61,539 bases of DNA from assembly GCA_022361195.1 (NCBI GenBank), contig JAKSBJ010000001.1, positions 1 to 61,539 of the forward strand, in the 5' to 3' direction. This DNA comes from Flavobacteriales bacterium. GTDB taxonomy: Bacteria; Bacteroidota; Bacteroidia; Flavobacteriales_D; Crocinitomicaceae. Shown here in pieces: positions 10,222 to 19,507 of this stretch; position 1 is the first letter of the stretch, and every line of letters begins with the position of its first letter. The translations under genes and the position numbers were made by a program. Below the pieces are notes generated by a model. That model did no database searches. It saw only the letters and a program-made list of their open reading frames with translations, and was not told where the DNA came from.

Positions 10222-12216
10222 CTAAAATTTCACCCCAATAACACAAACATCGTCGATTTGTTCGAGTTCGCCCTTCCAGTCGCTAAAGGCCTTAAGGAGC
10301 ATTTCTTTTTGTTGGGGCATTGGATAATTATGAATGGCCATCAAGAGCCGTTTAAAGTATTTGGCTTTTAGTTTTTTACCTTTTTCTCCTCCAAATTGAT
10401 CAATGAATCCATCTGAGAAAAGATAAACTGTATCTCCTGAGGCTACATTTAAATGGTGGGTGGTGTATGGTTGTGCCTTTACAAATTTTCCAATCGGCTG
10501 TTTATTGGCTTTAATCTCTTCAACTTCATTGCTGTCTTTTCTAATCAACCAAAGCGGATTATGAGCTCCGGCATATTTTAATTCACCATTTTTAAATGCG
10601 CAAAGCGCAATGTCCATTCCATCCTTCACCTCTCGCTCACTCTTTTCAAATTCAGAGATTACAATCTCTCTGGTTTTATCTAAAATCTGTCCTGGATCGG
10701 TCAACTTATGCTCCCTAACCGAACGGTTAAGTGCATTGTTACATAATACTGAGATCATTGCTCCAGGTACACCATGTCCTGTGCAATCAGCTGCGGCAAA
10801 TAGAATTTCATCTTTAGCTTGCTCGAGCCAATAAAAATCTCCGGCAACAATGTCTTTGGGTAAATAAAGCACAAAAGATTGAGGTAGCAGTTGCTTAACT
10901 AAACTATCGGGAGGTAAAATGGCACTTTGTATGCGTTTGGCATAGTTGATCGAATTTAAAATTTCGTGATTCTTTTCTTCCAACTGCTTATAAGCCAAAT
11001 CAACTCTTTCTTTTTGACTTTCAATAATTCCTTTTTGTTTCTGTGATATTTTAAAACGATTGTAAATGAACACTCCAAATAAAAGGGCAATCCCTAAACC
11101 AACATACAGAAAATAAGACCGCTGTTGTATTCGTTTGTTTTCAGCTCGTTCTGCTTTTAATTCAAGATCCTTAACCAGTGCTTCTTCGGCAGCTTTTATA
11201 CTGTCCTCAACGGCTTGTTTTTGAAATTCATATTTGAGTTCTTGTTGAATGACTTCTCGCTCGAACTCATCGTTTCTTATACTGTCCTGAATGGCTAAAA
11301 ACTCTTCATGCTTATTAAGAGCCTGATTGTATTTTCCAAGGGCTTTGTAGATTTTGTAGAGTTGAAAGGAGGCCTCCTTGGCTCGTAGGGTCAAATTACG
11401 ATCTGTTGAAATTTGATATCCCTTTTTTCCGTAGAACAAGCTACTGTCCAAACGATTTTGATCATGATAATATTCTGCTAGATTCAGATAAATATTAGCT
11501 AGACAATCATCGCAATTAATGTGCTCGGAAATGGAAAGGGAACGATGAAAATTTTGAAGGGCCTCTTTTGAACGGTTTTGTTTAAAGTTAATCTTAGCAA
11601 TATCGCTGAGGGTAGTGGCTAAACCAATTGAATCATGAATTTCTTCGCGAATTTCTAAACTGCTTTTGTAGGATTCGAGAGCTTTGTCCAGACTGTCCAG
11701 GTCTTTGTATATGTTTCCAATATTATTCCATGTAGTAGCCTCATTGCCTCTTTGTCCGGTTTCGTTAAAAATATTCGCAACCTTTAAGTAATGATCTAAT
11801 GCTCTTTGGTAATCTTCCTGATAAAAATAAATGTTGGCTAAACTCCCCAAATAAACAGCTTCTGCGGCTTGACTGGGATAGTAATCAATAAGCTTTCCCA
11901 TCTCCTCATAATAGGTCAAAGCGGTTTCCATATCTCCCAAAAAATAATAACCTGTTCCTAGGGTATTGTAAGCAGTTGACATGCGTTTCTTGTCATTGAT
12001 TTGCTCACTCTTTTTTAGGAGAATTTCACCAAAGTAGATGGCACTATCAGGAGAGGAATAGATGTATTCCTGCCATACAAGTTTTCTTAAAGCATCAATA
12101 CGAACCGTATCTGGCTGTTCATGATCATTCCATATGTTTTTTAGGCTGTCTGCCTGAGAAAACCCAAAAGAATGAATAATTAAGAATAAAAAAAGTAGTT
12201 TTTTATTTATCTGCAT
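10222..12216 (-). CDS. TPR sensor protein with PP2C/SpoIIE-type phosphatase domain
   Basis: 664 residues from the ATG at 12216, which gives a proper signal peptide (MQINKKLLFLFLIIHSFGFSQ); an in-frame start at 12240 would add eight residues before it. After the signal come tetratricopeptide repeats (~40-310), a coiled coil, one membrane span (~SYFLYVGLGIALLFGVF), a second coiled coil, then a SpoIIE/PP2C Ser/Thr phosphatase domain with PKDIVAGDFYW, ADCTGHGVPGAM, DGMDIALC, LFSDGFIDQFGG and a final DDVCVIG. These carry the metal-binding aspartates. Inferred topology: sensor part in the periplasm, phosphatase in the cytoplasm, probably acting on a STAS anti-sigma antagonist. A close paralog lies at 43892-45862. 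The gene follows the LacI gene within a few bases. Confidence 0.9.
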   Translation of the reverse strand: MQINKKLLFLFLIIHSFGFSQADSLKNIWNDHEQPDTVRIDALRKLVWQEYIYSSPDSAIYFGEILLKKSEQINDKKRMSTAYNTLGTGYYFLGDMETALTYYEEMGKLIDYYPSQAAEAVYLGSLANIYFYQEDYQRALDHYLKVANIFNETGQRGNEATTWNNIGNIYKDLDSLDKALESYKSSLEIREEIHDSIGLATTLSDIAKINFKQNRSKEALQNFHRSLSISEHINCDDCLANIYLNLAEYYHDQNRLDSSLFYGKKGYQISTDRNLTLRAKEASFQLYKIYKALGKYNQALNKHEEFLAIQDSIRNDEFEREVIQQELKYEFQKQAVEDSIKAAEEALVKDLELKAERAENKRIQQRSYFLYVGLGIALLFGVFIYNRFKISQKQKGIIESQKERVDLAYKQLEEKNHEILNSINYAKRIQSAILPPDSLVKQLLPQSFVLYLPKDIVAGDFYWLEQAKDEILFAAADCTGHGVPGAMISVLCNNALNRSVREHKLTDPGQILDKTREIVISEFEKSEREVKDGMDIALCAFKNGELKYAGAHNPLWLIRKDSNEVEEIKANKQPIGKFVKAQPYTTHHLNVASGDTVYLFSDGFIDQFGGEKGKKLKAKYFKRLLMAIHNYPMPQQKEMLLKAFSDWKGELEQIDDVCVIGVKF

Positions 12217-12246
12217 CTGACCCGATAATGAAAGTAGCAAAGAGCA

Positions 12247-13233
12247 TCATCGTTCAATTAAAACTGTGTCTAAAACTAAGTGTTGTATTTGGTGATTTTC
12301 TTGTTTTTCAAATCGATCAATTAAAAGACTCACAGCATTACGTCCAATTTCATAAATGGGCTGTGAGATAGAAGAAATTTTTGGCGAAACAATATCAAAA
12401 ATTTCAATGTCATCAAAAGAAATAATTTCCATTTCCTCCAGATCATACCCTTCCAAATTGGCTTGGCGTAAGATAGCCTTGGCAATGGAATTGTTGACAC
12501 AAAAAATCCCGTCGTAATCGGAATTCTTTAATTCAATTAGTGCTTGATTAACGCCATCTTCAATGCTGTCATGCGGAATTTGAAATAACTTGGCTTCCGT
12601 ATCGTCCTTTAGTGCTCCTAAATATCCTTGAATACGTTCATTGATAGAACTAATGTAAACAGGCGAAATAGTAAAACAAACGGGTTTTTTAACGCCCTTA
12701 TCGTATAAAAATTCTACTGCTTTTTTTGCTCCTTGTGTATTGGATACCGAAATGGAATCGACTTCAAAATCTTTAAAAACCCGATCCACCAAAACCAAAG
12801 GGAATTTATTTTCTCTTAAGCCCTCAATTTCATTTTTACTGTCGAAAGAAGAGGCTAGAATTAAACCATCAATGTTTCGGTTGATAAGATCGGAAATAAG
12901 CTTCTTTTCTTTTTGAGTATCCTCATAGGTATTAGATATAATGAGGTTATACCCTTTGGCATAAGCTTCTTGTTCAATTGCTTTACATAGCTTGCCGTAA
13001 AATACGTTGGAAATGTCTGGAACAATTACTCCAATGGTATTTGTTCGCCCAATTCTAAGCCCTCTGGCATATTGATTGGGAATATAGTTAAGTTCTTTGG
13101 CTTTTTCTCTTACTCGCTGCTGCGTCTGCTTATTGATTCCTCTTTCATCCCCCTTGCCGTTTAAAACCAATGAAACAAGTGCCTTAGACACACCAAGACT
13201 TTCGGCAATATCTTTTAAGGATGCCTTTTTCAT
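12247..13233 (-). CDS. LacI-family transcriptional regulator
   Basis: 328 residues, full length for the family. The N-terminal helix-turn-helix (SLKDIAESLGVSKALVSLVLNG) and hinge helix (REKAKELNYIPN) are intact. They are followed by a periplasmic-binding-protein-like effector domain (TIGVIVPDISNVFYGKL, DGLILASS, SFDDIEIFDIVSPKISSI). The family binds sugars or other small ligands, but no sugar uptake or catabolic gene lies nearby, so the ligand is unknown. The gene sits just upstream of, and in the same direction as, the TPR/PP2C phosphatase gene and may be cotranscribed with it. I found no convincing central-CG operator palindrome upstream. Confidence 0.92.
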   Translation of the reverse strand: MKKASLKDIAESLGVSKALVSLVLNGKGDERGINKQTQQRVREKAKELNYIPNQYARGLRIGRTNTIGVIVPDISNVFYGKLCKAIEQEAYAKGYNLIISNTYEDTQKEKKLISDLINRNIDGLILASSFDSKNEIEGLRENKFPLVLVDRVFKDFEVDSISVSNTQGAKKAVEFLYDKGVKKPVCFTISPVYISSINERIQGYLGALKDDTEAKLFQIPHDSIEDGVNQALIELKNSDYDGIFCVNNSIAKAILRQANLEGYDLEEMEIISFDDIEIFDIVSPKISSISQPIYEIGRNAVSLLIDRFEKQENHQIQHLVLDTVLIER

Positions 13234-13295
13234 GGACTAATAAAAAATGGGTTTGGTTTAAGTTTACTAAATATAACTAAATCTTTTAGATTTTC

Positions 13296-13892
13296 TTATA
13301 CAAAAGCCAAATATCTAAAGCCTTCAAGGATGACTAATAATAGGAATTGAGCGGAAAGTGCCCGAAGAACAGTTAGTTGTACTTTAGAAGATCGCTGAGT
13401 GATAATAAAGAAAATAACAAAAAATAGAGATAGCGTTAAAAATTGTAATTCGAATAGCTCATAACCATACAACAGCAGATGAACAGAAAGCAATGTGAGA
13501 AGGATGGCAGTTAATCCTTTATTTTTTACAGATAGGTGTAAAAGAACGGTTCCGCTGATTATGGCAAGATAAAAAAGGGATAGTGCAACCCATCCAAACC
13601 AGGTGGTTTCAACCAATGTATTAAGCCATTCCCAATGGGTTCTATAAACAATGAATTGACGGCTTAAATCATCTCCTAAACCGTAACAATTAAGGCCAAC
13701 AAAATACAGAAGTAAAACAAAGCTCTTTGGCTGCTTTAAATTCATGAGAAAAATAACCAATGAAACCACTCCAGCAACTATAAAATTGAGGAAAATAGGA
13801 GTGATGATGGAGGCCGAAATAAAAAACTGGGTCAAACCAAAAATTAGGTACACCAAAAAGATGGAAACCACAATTTTCAGTTCTCGTTCCAT
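13296..13892 (-). CDS. Unrecognised six- to seven-span membrane protein
   Basis: 198 residues, almost wholly hydrophobic, with about six or seven predicted membrane spans (first near IVVSIFLVYLIFGLTQFF, last near AQFLLLVILEGFRYLAFV). No family motif is recognised. It starts three bases after the map stop codon and is probably cotranscribed with map. A role cannot be assigned from sequence. Confidence 0.6.
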   Translation of the reverse strand: MERELKIVVSIFLVYLIFGLTQFFISASIITPIFLNFIVAGVVSLVIFLMNLKQPKSFVLLLYFVGLNCYGLGDDLSRQFIVYRTHWEWLNTLVETTWFGWVALSLFYLAIISGTVLLHLSVKNKGLTAILLTLLSVHLLLYGYELFELQFLTLSLFFVIFFIITQRSSKVQLTVLRALSAQFLLLVILEGFRYLAFV

Positions 13893-13895
13893 GGC

Positions 13896-14672
13896 TTATT
13901 TATTGGCGAGAGCTTCCTCTATGTATTTGAATGTTGAAAGTACGACAGGCTTTCCGTCAACAACAGCAACGTCATGCTCAAAGTGAGCTGATGGTAATCT
14001 GTCTCGAGTTAAAATGGTCCATCCATCTGACAATTGTTCAATTTTTTCAGTTCCCATGTTAATCATAGGTTCAATGGCAATTGTTAAACCATTTTTGATT
14101 TTTTTACCGCGACCTCTTTTTCCGTAATTAGGAACTTGTGGCTCTTCATGCATGGTTTTGCCCAATCCATGTCCAACCAATTCTCTAACAACACCATAAC
14201 CATGAGCTTCGGCATGTTGTTGAATAGCATATCCAATGTCCGAAATTCGATTACCTACTCGTGTAGCTTCAATTCCTTTATCTAAACACTCTTTAGTGAC
14301 TTTACAAAGTTCACGGATTTCAGGTTTTACATCACCAATTTCAAAAGTATAGGCATGATCACCATAATATTCATTTAAAATGGCACCACAGTCTACTGAA
14401 ACAATGTCTCCACTTTCGTAAGGTTTGTTGTTTGGAATTCCGTGAACTACCTCAGCGTTTGGTGAGATACATAAAGTGTTAGGGAAATCGTACAATCCTA
14501 AAAAGCCTGGAATGGCACCATGATCTCTAATGCATTCCTCAGCTAGCTTATCCAATTCAAGACCCGTTACGCCTGGGCCAATGACTTTTGCAATTTCTCC
14601 CAATGTAATAGAAACTACCTGCGCAGCTTGTCGCATCAGTTCAATTTCTTCTTCTGTCTTGTAGATAATCAT
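13896..14672 (-). CDS. map: Type I methionine aminopeptidase
   Basis: 258 residues, the usual length. It removes the initiator methionine from nascent proteins. The metal ligands are recognisable: Asp in VSVDCGAILNEYYGDHAYTF (two aspartates), His in ELVGHGLGKTMHEEP, Glu in TIAIEPMI and a late Glu. A TAATTTTG sequence on the coding strand (14677-14684) matches the Bacteroidota -7 box and ends only five bases before the ATG, so a leaderless or near-leaderless mRNA is possible; a good -33 element was not found. Confidence 0.96.
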   Translation of the reverse strand: MIIYKTEEEIELMRQAAQVVSITLGEIAKVIGPGVTGLELDKLAEECIRDHGAIPGFLGLYDFPNTLCISPNAEVVHGIPNNKPYESGDIVSVDCGAILNEYYGDHAYTFEIGDVKPEIRELCKVTKECLDKGIEATRVGNRISDIGYAIQQHAEAHGYGVVRELVGHGLGKTMHEEPQVPNYGKRGRGKKIKNGLTIAIEPMINMGTEKIEQLSDGWTILTRDRLPSAHFEHDVAVVDGKPVVLSTFKYIEEALANK

Positions 14673-14695
14673 GGCGCAAAATTATGCATTTTATG

Positions 14696-15298
14696 TTAAT
14701 CCGTTGAATTGTTTAGTCGGTCGATTTCGTTTGATAGGATGGAAAAAATCTTCTGTGCTTTTTCGTATTCAGCCGAGCCTCCCGATTTTTGAAAGAAAAC
14801 GGTTCCATCAGCTTTTACAATGAGATTCGTAGGGTAGCCTATGGCTAGCCCGTTTTCATTGATTTGCTGTTGACTTAAATAAAATTGCTCAAACTCAAAA
14901 GGATGACTTTTTAACAACTCATCAACTTGCTCTTTGGTGTCAAAGGAAATGGCAATAAATCGAATGTTAGTCGACGAATATTTACGCTTAAGTTCATTTA
15001 AAGCCTCTATTTCGGCTATACAAGGTTGACAGTTGGTGTACCAAAAACTAATGACATAAATTGAACTATCGGTGGATTCAAAAAGCTTAAGTGTATCCCC
15101 TTCGTACGAGACTAAGGTATCCAAGGGAAGTCTTTTATTTAGCCATTTATAATCAAAAGGATTTGAATCATTTTCCGGCTGCGCCGAAAGATTTGCCGAA
15201 AGGCTTAACAGGAATATACCTAAATAAAAAGAGGTGGACCCACAAAGTGAATCCACCAACTTTTTTAAAATGTTATTGAGATAAATTGACTTAAGCAA
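14696..15298 (-). CDS. TlpA-like exported thioredoxin-fold protein
   Basis: Up to 200 residues. A signal-peptide-like stretch (FYLGIFLLSLSANLSAQ) precedes a thioredoxin/AhpC-TSA fold with the redox motif WYTNCQPC (Cys90 and Cys93 from the first start) and a cis-Pro-like segment (AIGYPTNLIVKADG). Inferred role: disulfide reduction in the periplasm. No ATG precedes the signal peptide. Candidate starts are TTG at 15298 (overlapping the sucC stop), TTG at 15259 and GTG at 15256, and the last two lie in or beside a terminator-like hairpin. The start is therefore uncertain. Similarity to ResA/TlpA is from motifs only. Confidence 0.8.
   Translation of the reverse strand: MLKSIYLNNILKKLVDSLCGSTSFYLGIFLLSLSANLSAQPENDSNPFDYKWLNKRLPLDTLVSYEGDTLKLFESTDSSIYVISFWYTNCQPCIAEIEALNELKRKYSSTNIRFIAISFDTKEQVDELLKSHPFEFEQFYLSQQQINENGLAIGYPTNLIVKADGTVFFQKSGGSAEYEKAQKIFSILSNEIDRLNNSTD
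15222..15257 (-). terminator. Terminator-like hairpin after sucC, inside the tlpA-like 5' end
   Basis: On the minus strand GGTGGATTC and GGGTCCACC pair over nine positions (two G-U) around a 7-base loop and are followed by TCTTTTTATTT, a standard intrinsic terminator. On the plus strand the stem is weaker (two mismatches), although a T run also follows. It lies about 34 bases after the sucC stop but within the open frame of the next gene. Confidence 0.6.
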
Positions 15299-16502
15299 GA
15301 ACCTCTTTTACTTTATCAGCAGCTTCTTGAAGAAGAACTGCGGAGTGAACGTTAAGTCCTGAATCGTCAATTAGTTTTTTAGCTTCTTCAGCATTTGTTC
15401 CTTGAAGTCTAACGATGATTGGAACTGGAATTTCTCCCATGTTCTTGTATGCATCAACAACCCCTTGAGCAACACGGTCGCAACGAACAATTCCACCAAA
15501 AATGTTTACCAAAATAGCTTCAACATTTTCGTCTTTTAAAATAATACGGAATGCTTTTTCAACACGCTCAGCATCGGCAGTACCACCAACGTCAAGGAAG
15601 TTAGCAGGATTTCCTCCTGATAATTTAATGATGTCCATAGTAGCCATTGCCAATCCAGCTCCGTTTACCATGCATCCAACGTTGCCATCAAGGTTTACAT
15701 AGCTCAGTCCAGCCTCATCAGCTTCAACCTCCATTGGATCCTCTTCAGTCTTATCACGCATTTCAGCGTAATCTTTATGACGAATTAATCCGTTGTCATC
15801 CAAAGTTACTTTGGCATCAACTGCAATAATTTTTTCATCTGAAGTTTTTAAAACCGGATTAATTTCAAACATAGAAGCATCACATCCAACATAAGCGTTG
15901 TAAAGAGCTCTCACAAACTTGCTCATTTCTTTGAAAGCTTGTCCACTCAATCCAAGATTAAATGCAATTCTTCTGCATTGGAAACCTTGTAATCCTAATC
16001 TAGGATCAATTTCTTCTTTGAAAATTTTATCCGGAGTTTCTTCAGCAACAGCCTCAATATCCATACCTCCCTCAGGAGAATACATAATGATATTACACTC
16101 TTTTTCACGGTCTAATAAAACCGACATATAAATTTCAGAAGGCTCTGTTGCTCCTGGATAGTAAACATCCTCCGCCAACAAAACACGGTTTACCTTTTTT
16201 CCTTCGGCACTGGTTTGTTTGGTTACAAGATGTCCTCCCAAAATACCTTTAACTTTCTCTTCCAACTTATCAACTGAAGGACAAAAAACAACTCCGTGAG
16301 ATCCTGTTTCAGTAACTTCTCCCTTTCCTCGACCACCGGCGTGAATTTGAGCTTTGATAACGATTCCTTCAGTTCCGGTCATATCCTGAAGTTCTTTTGC
16401 CTTGTCCATTATCTCTGATTCTGAGTTGACAACAACTCCTCTTTGGATAGCTACGCCGTAACTATTTAGTATTGATTTACCCTGGAATTCGTGTAGATTC
16501 AT
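15291..16502 (-). CDS. sucC: Succinyl-CoA synthetase (ADP-forming) beta subunit
   Basis: 403 residues. TCA-cycle enzyme that forms succinate and ATP from succinyl-CoA together with SucD. The N-terminal ATP-grasp domain (MNLHEFQGKSIL, VIKAQIHAGGRGKGEV) and C-terminal ligase domain (NGAGLAMATMDIIKLSGGNPANFLDVGG, VNIFGGIVRCDRVAQGV) are intact. sucD is not adjacent, which is common in Bacteroidota. A terminator-like hairpin follows at 15222-15257. Confidence 0.97.
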   Translation of the reverse strand: MNLHEFQGKSILNSYGVAIQRGVVVNSESEIMDKAKELQDMTGTEGIVIKAQIHAGGRGKGEVTETGSHGVVFCPSVDKLEEKVKGILGGHLVTKQTSAEGKKVNRVLLAEDVYYPGATEPSEIYMSVLLDREKECNIIMYSPEGGMDIEAVAEETPDKIFKEEIDPRLGLQGFQCRRIAFNLGLSGQAFKEMSKFVRALYNAYVGCDASMFEINPVLKTSDEKIIAVDAKVTLDDNGLIRHKDYAEMRDKTEEDPMEVEADEAGLSYVNLDGNVGCMVNGAGLAMATMDIIKLSGGNPANFLDVGGTADAERVEKAFRIILKDENVEAILVNIFGGIVRCDRVAQGVVDAYKNMGEIPVPIIVRLQGTNAEEAKKLIDDSGLNVHSAVLLQEAADKVKEVLA

Positions 16503-16673
16503 CTGTTAAAATTTTAGTTGGGTAAATGTAATTTGAATTCGGAAAAATTCAAAGCTTATTTGTCGAATAATTTATCTTAAAAAATGAAAGGAGAAATACT
16601 ATCTTTATGGCTTTTTTAAACAAGAAATTATTTACTAGCTTTTAAGTTGGTGACAGGATATAGTAAATTAAAC

Positions 16674-17732
16674 ATGGAGCAAGAAACAATTTCGGCGGTA
16701 GATGCCAAGTTTGAGGCGCAAAAGATAGCTTTTGCCCCAATTTTCTTTCAAGCAATTGTGTCGATGAGAGATTTGGGAGTGTTAGAATACATCTATAAAA
16801 AAAGAGGAAAAGCTGTTGTGGCTGACATTCATAAAGAAGTTGGTTTAACCAAATACGCAGTTGACGTTATGGTTGAAGCGGCAGAAGTGATGAATGTAAT
16901 TGAGATTATTGATGGAAAGGCGAAAGTAACCAAAGTTGGTTTTTACCTTTTACGTGATGAAATGACGCGTGTAAATGTCAATTTCATGAATGATGTGTGC
17001 TATGAAGGAGCAAAAGAAATGAGAGCTTCTTTGGAAGAGAGCAGACCGGCTGGATTAAAAGTATTTGGTGATTGGCCTACGGTTTATGAGGGACTTTCAA
17101 AGCTTTCAACTGATGTAAGAAAGTCATGGTTAGAGTTTGATCACTTTTATTCGCAAGACGCTTTTGACGCTGCATTGGAAATTGTATTTAGCGAAAAACC
17201 AGACTACATTTTTGATATTGGAGGAAATACCGGAAAGTGGTCATTTAAGGTTTGTGAATACAATAAAGATGCAAAAGTGAAGATTTTGGATCTTCCGGGA
17301 CAAATTGCAATGGCGTCAAAGAATGCTGAGGAACGTGGATTTGCAGATCGAATTGATTTTCATCCAATCAATATGTTGGATAAGAATCAATTGGTGCCAA
17401 AAGGAGCAGATGCTATTTGGATGAGTCAATTCCTGGATTGTTTTTCGGAAGAAGAGATTTCTGTGATTCTCGAGAATTGTGCCCAAGCTGCCGGACCGGA
17501 TACTTATATATACATCATGGAACCGTTTATTGACAATCAGGATTATCCTGCGGCAGAATACTCATTGGTAGGAACGTCTCTGTACTTTACCATCATTGCC
17601 AACGGAAATTCTAAGATGTATAAGATTCAGGTGATGCGTGATTTGGTAGAAAAAGCTGGAATGGAAGTGGTGGAAGAATTCCCTCTAATTGCTGATAGCT
17701 ACCACACTATCCTAAAATGTAAAGTGAAGTAA
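16674..17732 (+). CDS. SAM-dependent methyltransferase of the pigment locus
   Basis: 352 residues from the ATG at 16674; the frame extends to a TTG at 16647, which is less likely. An N-terminal helical, winged-helix-like dimerisation region (~1-100) is followed by a Rossmann methyltransferase domain with the SAM motif IFDIGGNTGKWS and an acidic second strand (VKILDLPGQ). The layout resembles plant- and polyketide-type O-methyltransferases (Methyltransf_2). Its place beside the ligase and oxidoreductase genes suggests tailoring of the aryl polyene head group, where flexirubins often carry a methyl, but the substrate is inferred only. A small exported protein gene follows two bases later. Confidence 0.82.
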   Translation: MEQETISAVDAKFEAQKIAFAPIFFQAIVSMRDLGVLEYIYKKRGKAVVADIHKEVGLTKYAVDVMVEAAEVMNVIEIIDGKAKVTKVGFYLLRDEMTRVNVNFMNDVCYEGAKEMRASLEESRPAGLKVFGDWPTVYEGLSKLSTDVRKSWLEFDHFYSQDAFDAALEIVFSEKPDYIFDIGGNTGKWSFKVCEYNKDAKVKILDLPGQIAMASKNAEERGFADRIDFHPINMLDKNQLVPKGADAIWMSQFLDCFSEEEISVILENCAQAAGPDTYIYIMEPFIDNQDYPAAEYSLVGTSLYFTIIANGNSKMYKIQVMRDLVEKAGMEVVEEFPLIADSYHTILKCKVK

Positions 17733-17734
17733 TT

Positions 17735-18202
17735 ATGCGATTGTTGTTTCTATTCTTTTTCTTGTTGACGGTAAGTGCAGCTGCGCAACCAACAACGGAG
17801 GTTTATTTTGAGGCTTTTTTGTCCAATGACAATGCTCAAATGAAAAAGATGGAGACAGAGCTGAAAACGTTTACACAAACTCCTAAAATTCGGGCTCAAC
17901 GTGGTGCTTTATTGGCCAAAATTGCCATGTCTGAAAAAGACAAAAGTACCAAAGTGAGAAATTTCAACATGGGTAAAGAAATGTTGGAAAAGCAGCTTCG
18001 AGACAACAAGGAGAATGTGGAATATCGTTTTATGCGTTTGTGTATTCAAACCTTTTGTAGTGGAATGAACTACGAGGACAACATCCAAGATGATAAAAAG
18101 ATGATTTTAGATCATTTTTCAGAATTGGAAGAAGCACTGAAAAATATAATTCGCACTTATGCTCGTACTTCTCCTGTCTTTAAGGATGAGGTTTTGGAGT
18201 GA
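17735..18202 (+). CDS. Small exported protein of unknown function
   Basis: 155 residues with a signal peptide (MRLLFLFFFLLTVSAAAQ). The mature part is helical and charged, with two cysteines (RLCIQTFCSG). No family recognised. It starts two bases after the methyltransferase stop, so the two are almost certainly cotranscribed. Its stop directly abuts the stop of the convergent ligase gene, leaving no intergenic base. A periplasmic role in pigment handling is a guess from context. Confidence 0.75.
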   Translation: MRLLFLFFFLLTVSAAAQPTTEVYFEAFLSNDNAQMKKMETELKTFTQTPKIRAQRGALLAKIAMSEKDKSTKVRNFNMGKEMLEKQLRDNKENVEYRFMRLCIQTFCSGMNYEDNIQDDKKMILDHFSELEEALKNIIRTYARTSPVFKDEVLE

Positions 18203-19507
18203 TTAACGCTTATCCAAAATTCGGATAGGCTTTCGGCTTGAAGGATCTAGAATTAGCGCTTTCAATTGAGCTTGTGGAATGCAACGAAGTTGTGGCTTTA
18301 CTTTTAAAAAGTCGCCCATTTCATTGGTAAGTTGCTGTGCTTTTTCAGCATCGCAGTTTTCTTCAGCTACTAATACACTTAATACATCCAAACCAAGTTC
18401 ATCTGTGCTCAGCTCAATCAGGTAACTTCTAACTCCTTTATGCGAATCTAAAAACGGAATTAAAGCGGAAGGGTGAACAGTTGTTCCTTTGTATTTCACC
18501 ATTTGCTGCTTGCGACCAATGATTGGTCCTAAACGTCCCGAAGTTCTTCCGCATGAACAGGTATCGTCATATTTAACCGCAATGTCTCCTGTTTTGTAGC
18601 GAAGTAGTGGCATGGCTTCAACACCTAAAGTGGTCACCACAATTTCTCCTTCTTCACCATGGGCTACTTCATTTCCATCTTCATCTACCACTTCCATGTA
18701 TAACAAATCAGGATGTAAATGACCTCCTGTACCAAAGCCACATTCGGTAAAAGCACATCCCATTTCTGTGGATGCGTAGGTTGAATAAACAGAAAGGCCC
18801 CATTCTTCTTCAATGCGTTTTCCTATTTTATTCAGACTTAAATCTGTATTTCGTATAGGCTGTCCAATGGCAATAACCTTTTTCAAAGAAGAGTTTCGGT
18901 AATCAATTCCATTCGCTTTAGCATAATCAATTAAGGTCAGCACAAAAGATGGAATGGCAATTAAAACAGTAGGTTTAAAACGTTCAATTGAGTCCCATTG
19001 TAAACTCGGAGAACTGGCCCCAACTCTAATTAATCCGGCATCTAACTTTCGTACTCCTTCGCAATACGCCAATCCGGCCATAAAGCGTTTGTCCATTGTA
19101 GTAGCTAGCTGAAACACATCATTTGAGGTACAACCGGCTTTTAACATTGAGATAGCCTCATTGTAAGCCAATCGATCAATGTCATTGCGGGTAAGATAAA
19201 CTGTAATAGGGTTCCCAATGGTACCAGATGTCGTTACAAATTCGGCAATGGTTGACTTCTCAACACATAAAAAACGATCAGGGTTTTCGGCCAAATCCTT
19301 TTTTTGAGTGAAAGGGATTTTCTTTAAATCCTCCAGCGAATCAATGTCTTCTGGATTTATTCCTTCTTTAGCAAAAAGTTCACGGTAATGTTGAGAATGT
19401 TCATTCAAATAATCAAGAAGCGATTTCAGACGATCGAGTTGATAGTTTTTCAATTCTTCCTTTGCCAGGAATTCTACAGTCGGCGACTCAATGTTTACAC
19501 TCATCAA
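18203..19507 (-). CDS. Adenylate-forming acyl-CoA ligase (phenylacetate-CoA ligase type)
   Basis: 434 residues. ANL-superfamily enzyme: TSGTIGNPITVYLTR (ATP loop), YASTEMGCAFTECGFGTGGH, LLRYKTGDIAV and the zinc-like CSCGRTSGRLGPIIGR segment typical of PaaK-like ligases. The inferred job is activation of 4-coumarate, made by the tyrosine ammonia-lyase at 27387, as the starter unit for the aryl polyene synthase; loading could be to CoA or directly to ACP. The ATG at 19507 lies inside the end of the C45-type gene (20-bp overlap), which indicates translational coupling. Confidence 0.9.
   Translation of the reverse strand: MMSVNIESPTVEFLAKEELKNYQLDRLKSLLDYLNEHSQHYRELFAKEGINPEDIDSLEDLKKIPFTQKKDLAENPDRFLCVEKSTIAEFVTTSGTIGNPITVYLTRNDIDRLAYNEAISMLKAGCTSNDVFQLATTMDKRFMAGLAYCEGVRKLDAGLIRVGASSPSLQWDSIERFKPTVLIAIPSFVLTLIDYAKANGIDYRNSSLKKVIAIGQPIRNTDLSLNKIGKRIEEEWGLSVYSTYASTEMGCAFTECGFGTGGHLHPDLLYMEVVDEDGNEVAHGEEGEIVVTTLGVEAMPLLRYKTGDIAVKYDDTCSCGRTSGRLGPIIGRKQQMVKYKGTTVHPSALIPFLDSHKGVRSYLIELSTDELGLDVLSVLVAEENCDAEKAQQLTNEMGDFLKVKPQLRCIPQAQLKALILDPSSRKPIRILDKR

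Noticed and set aside
12247..13233. LacI regulator controlling a sugar operon here
   Set aside because: No transporter or glycosidase gene is close; only the phosphatase gene follows.
13279..13292. AT-rich palindrome CTAAA/TTTAG before the LacI gene as operator
   Set aside because: Short, lacks the central CG usual for LacI operators, and is likely by chance in AT-rich DNA.
16647..16673. TTG at 16647 as methyltransferase start
   Set aside because: The ATG at 16674 is the better codon and the extra nine residues add no recognisable motif.
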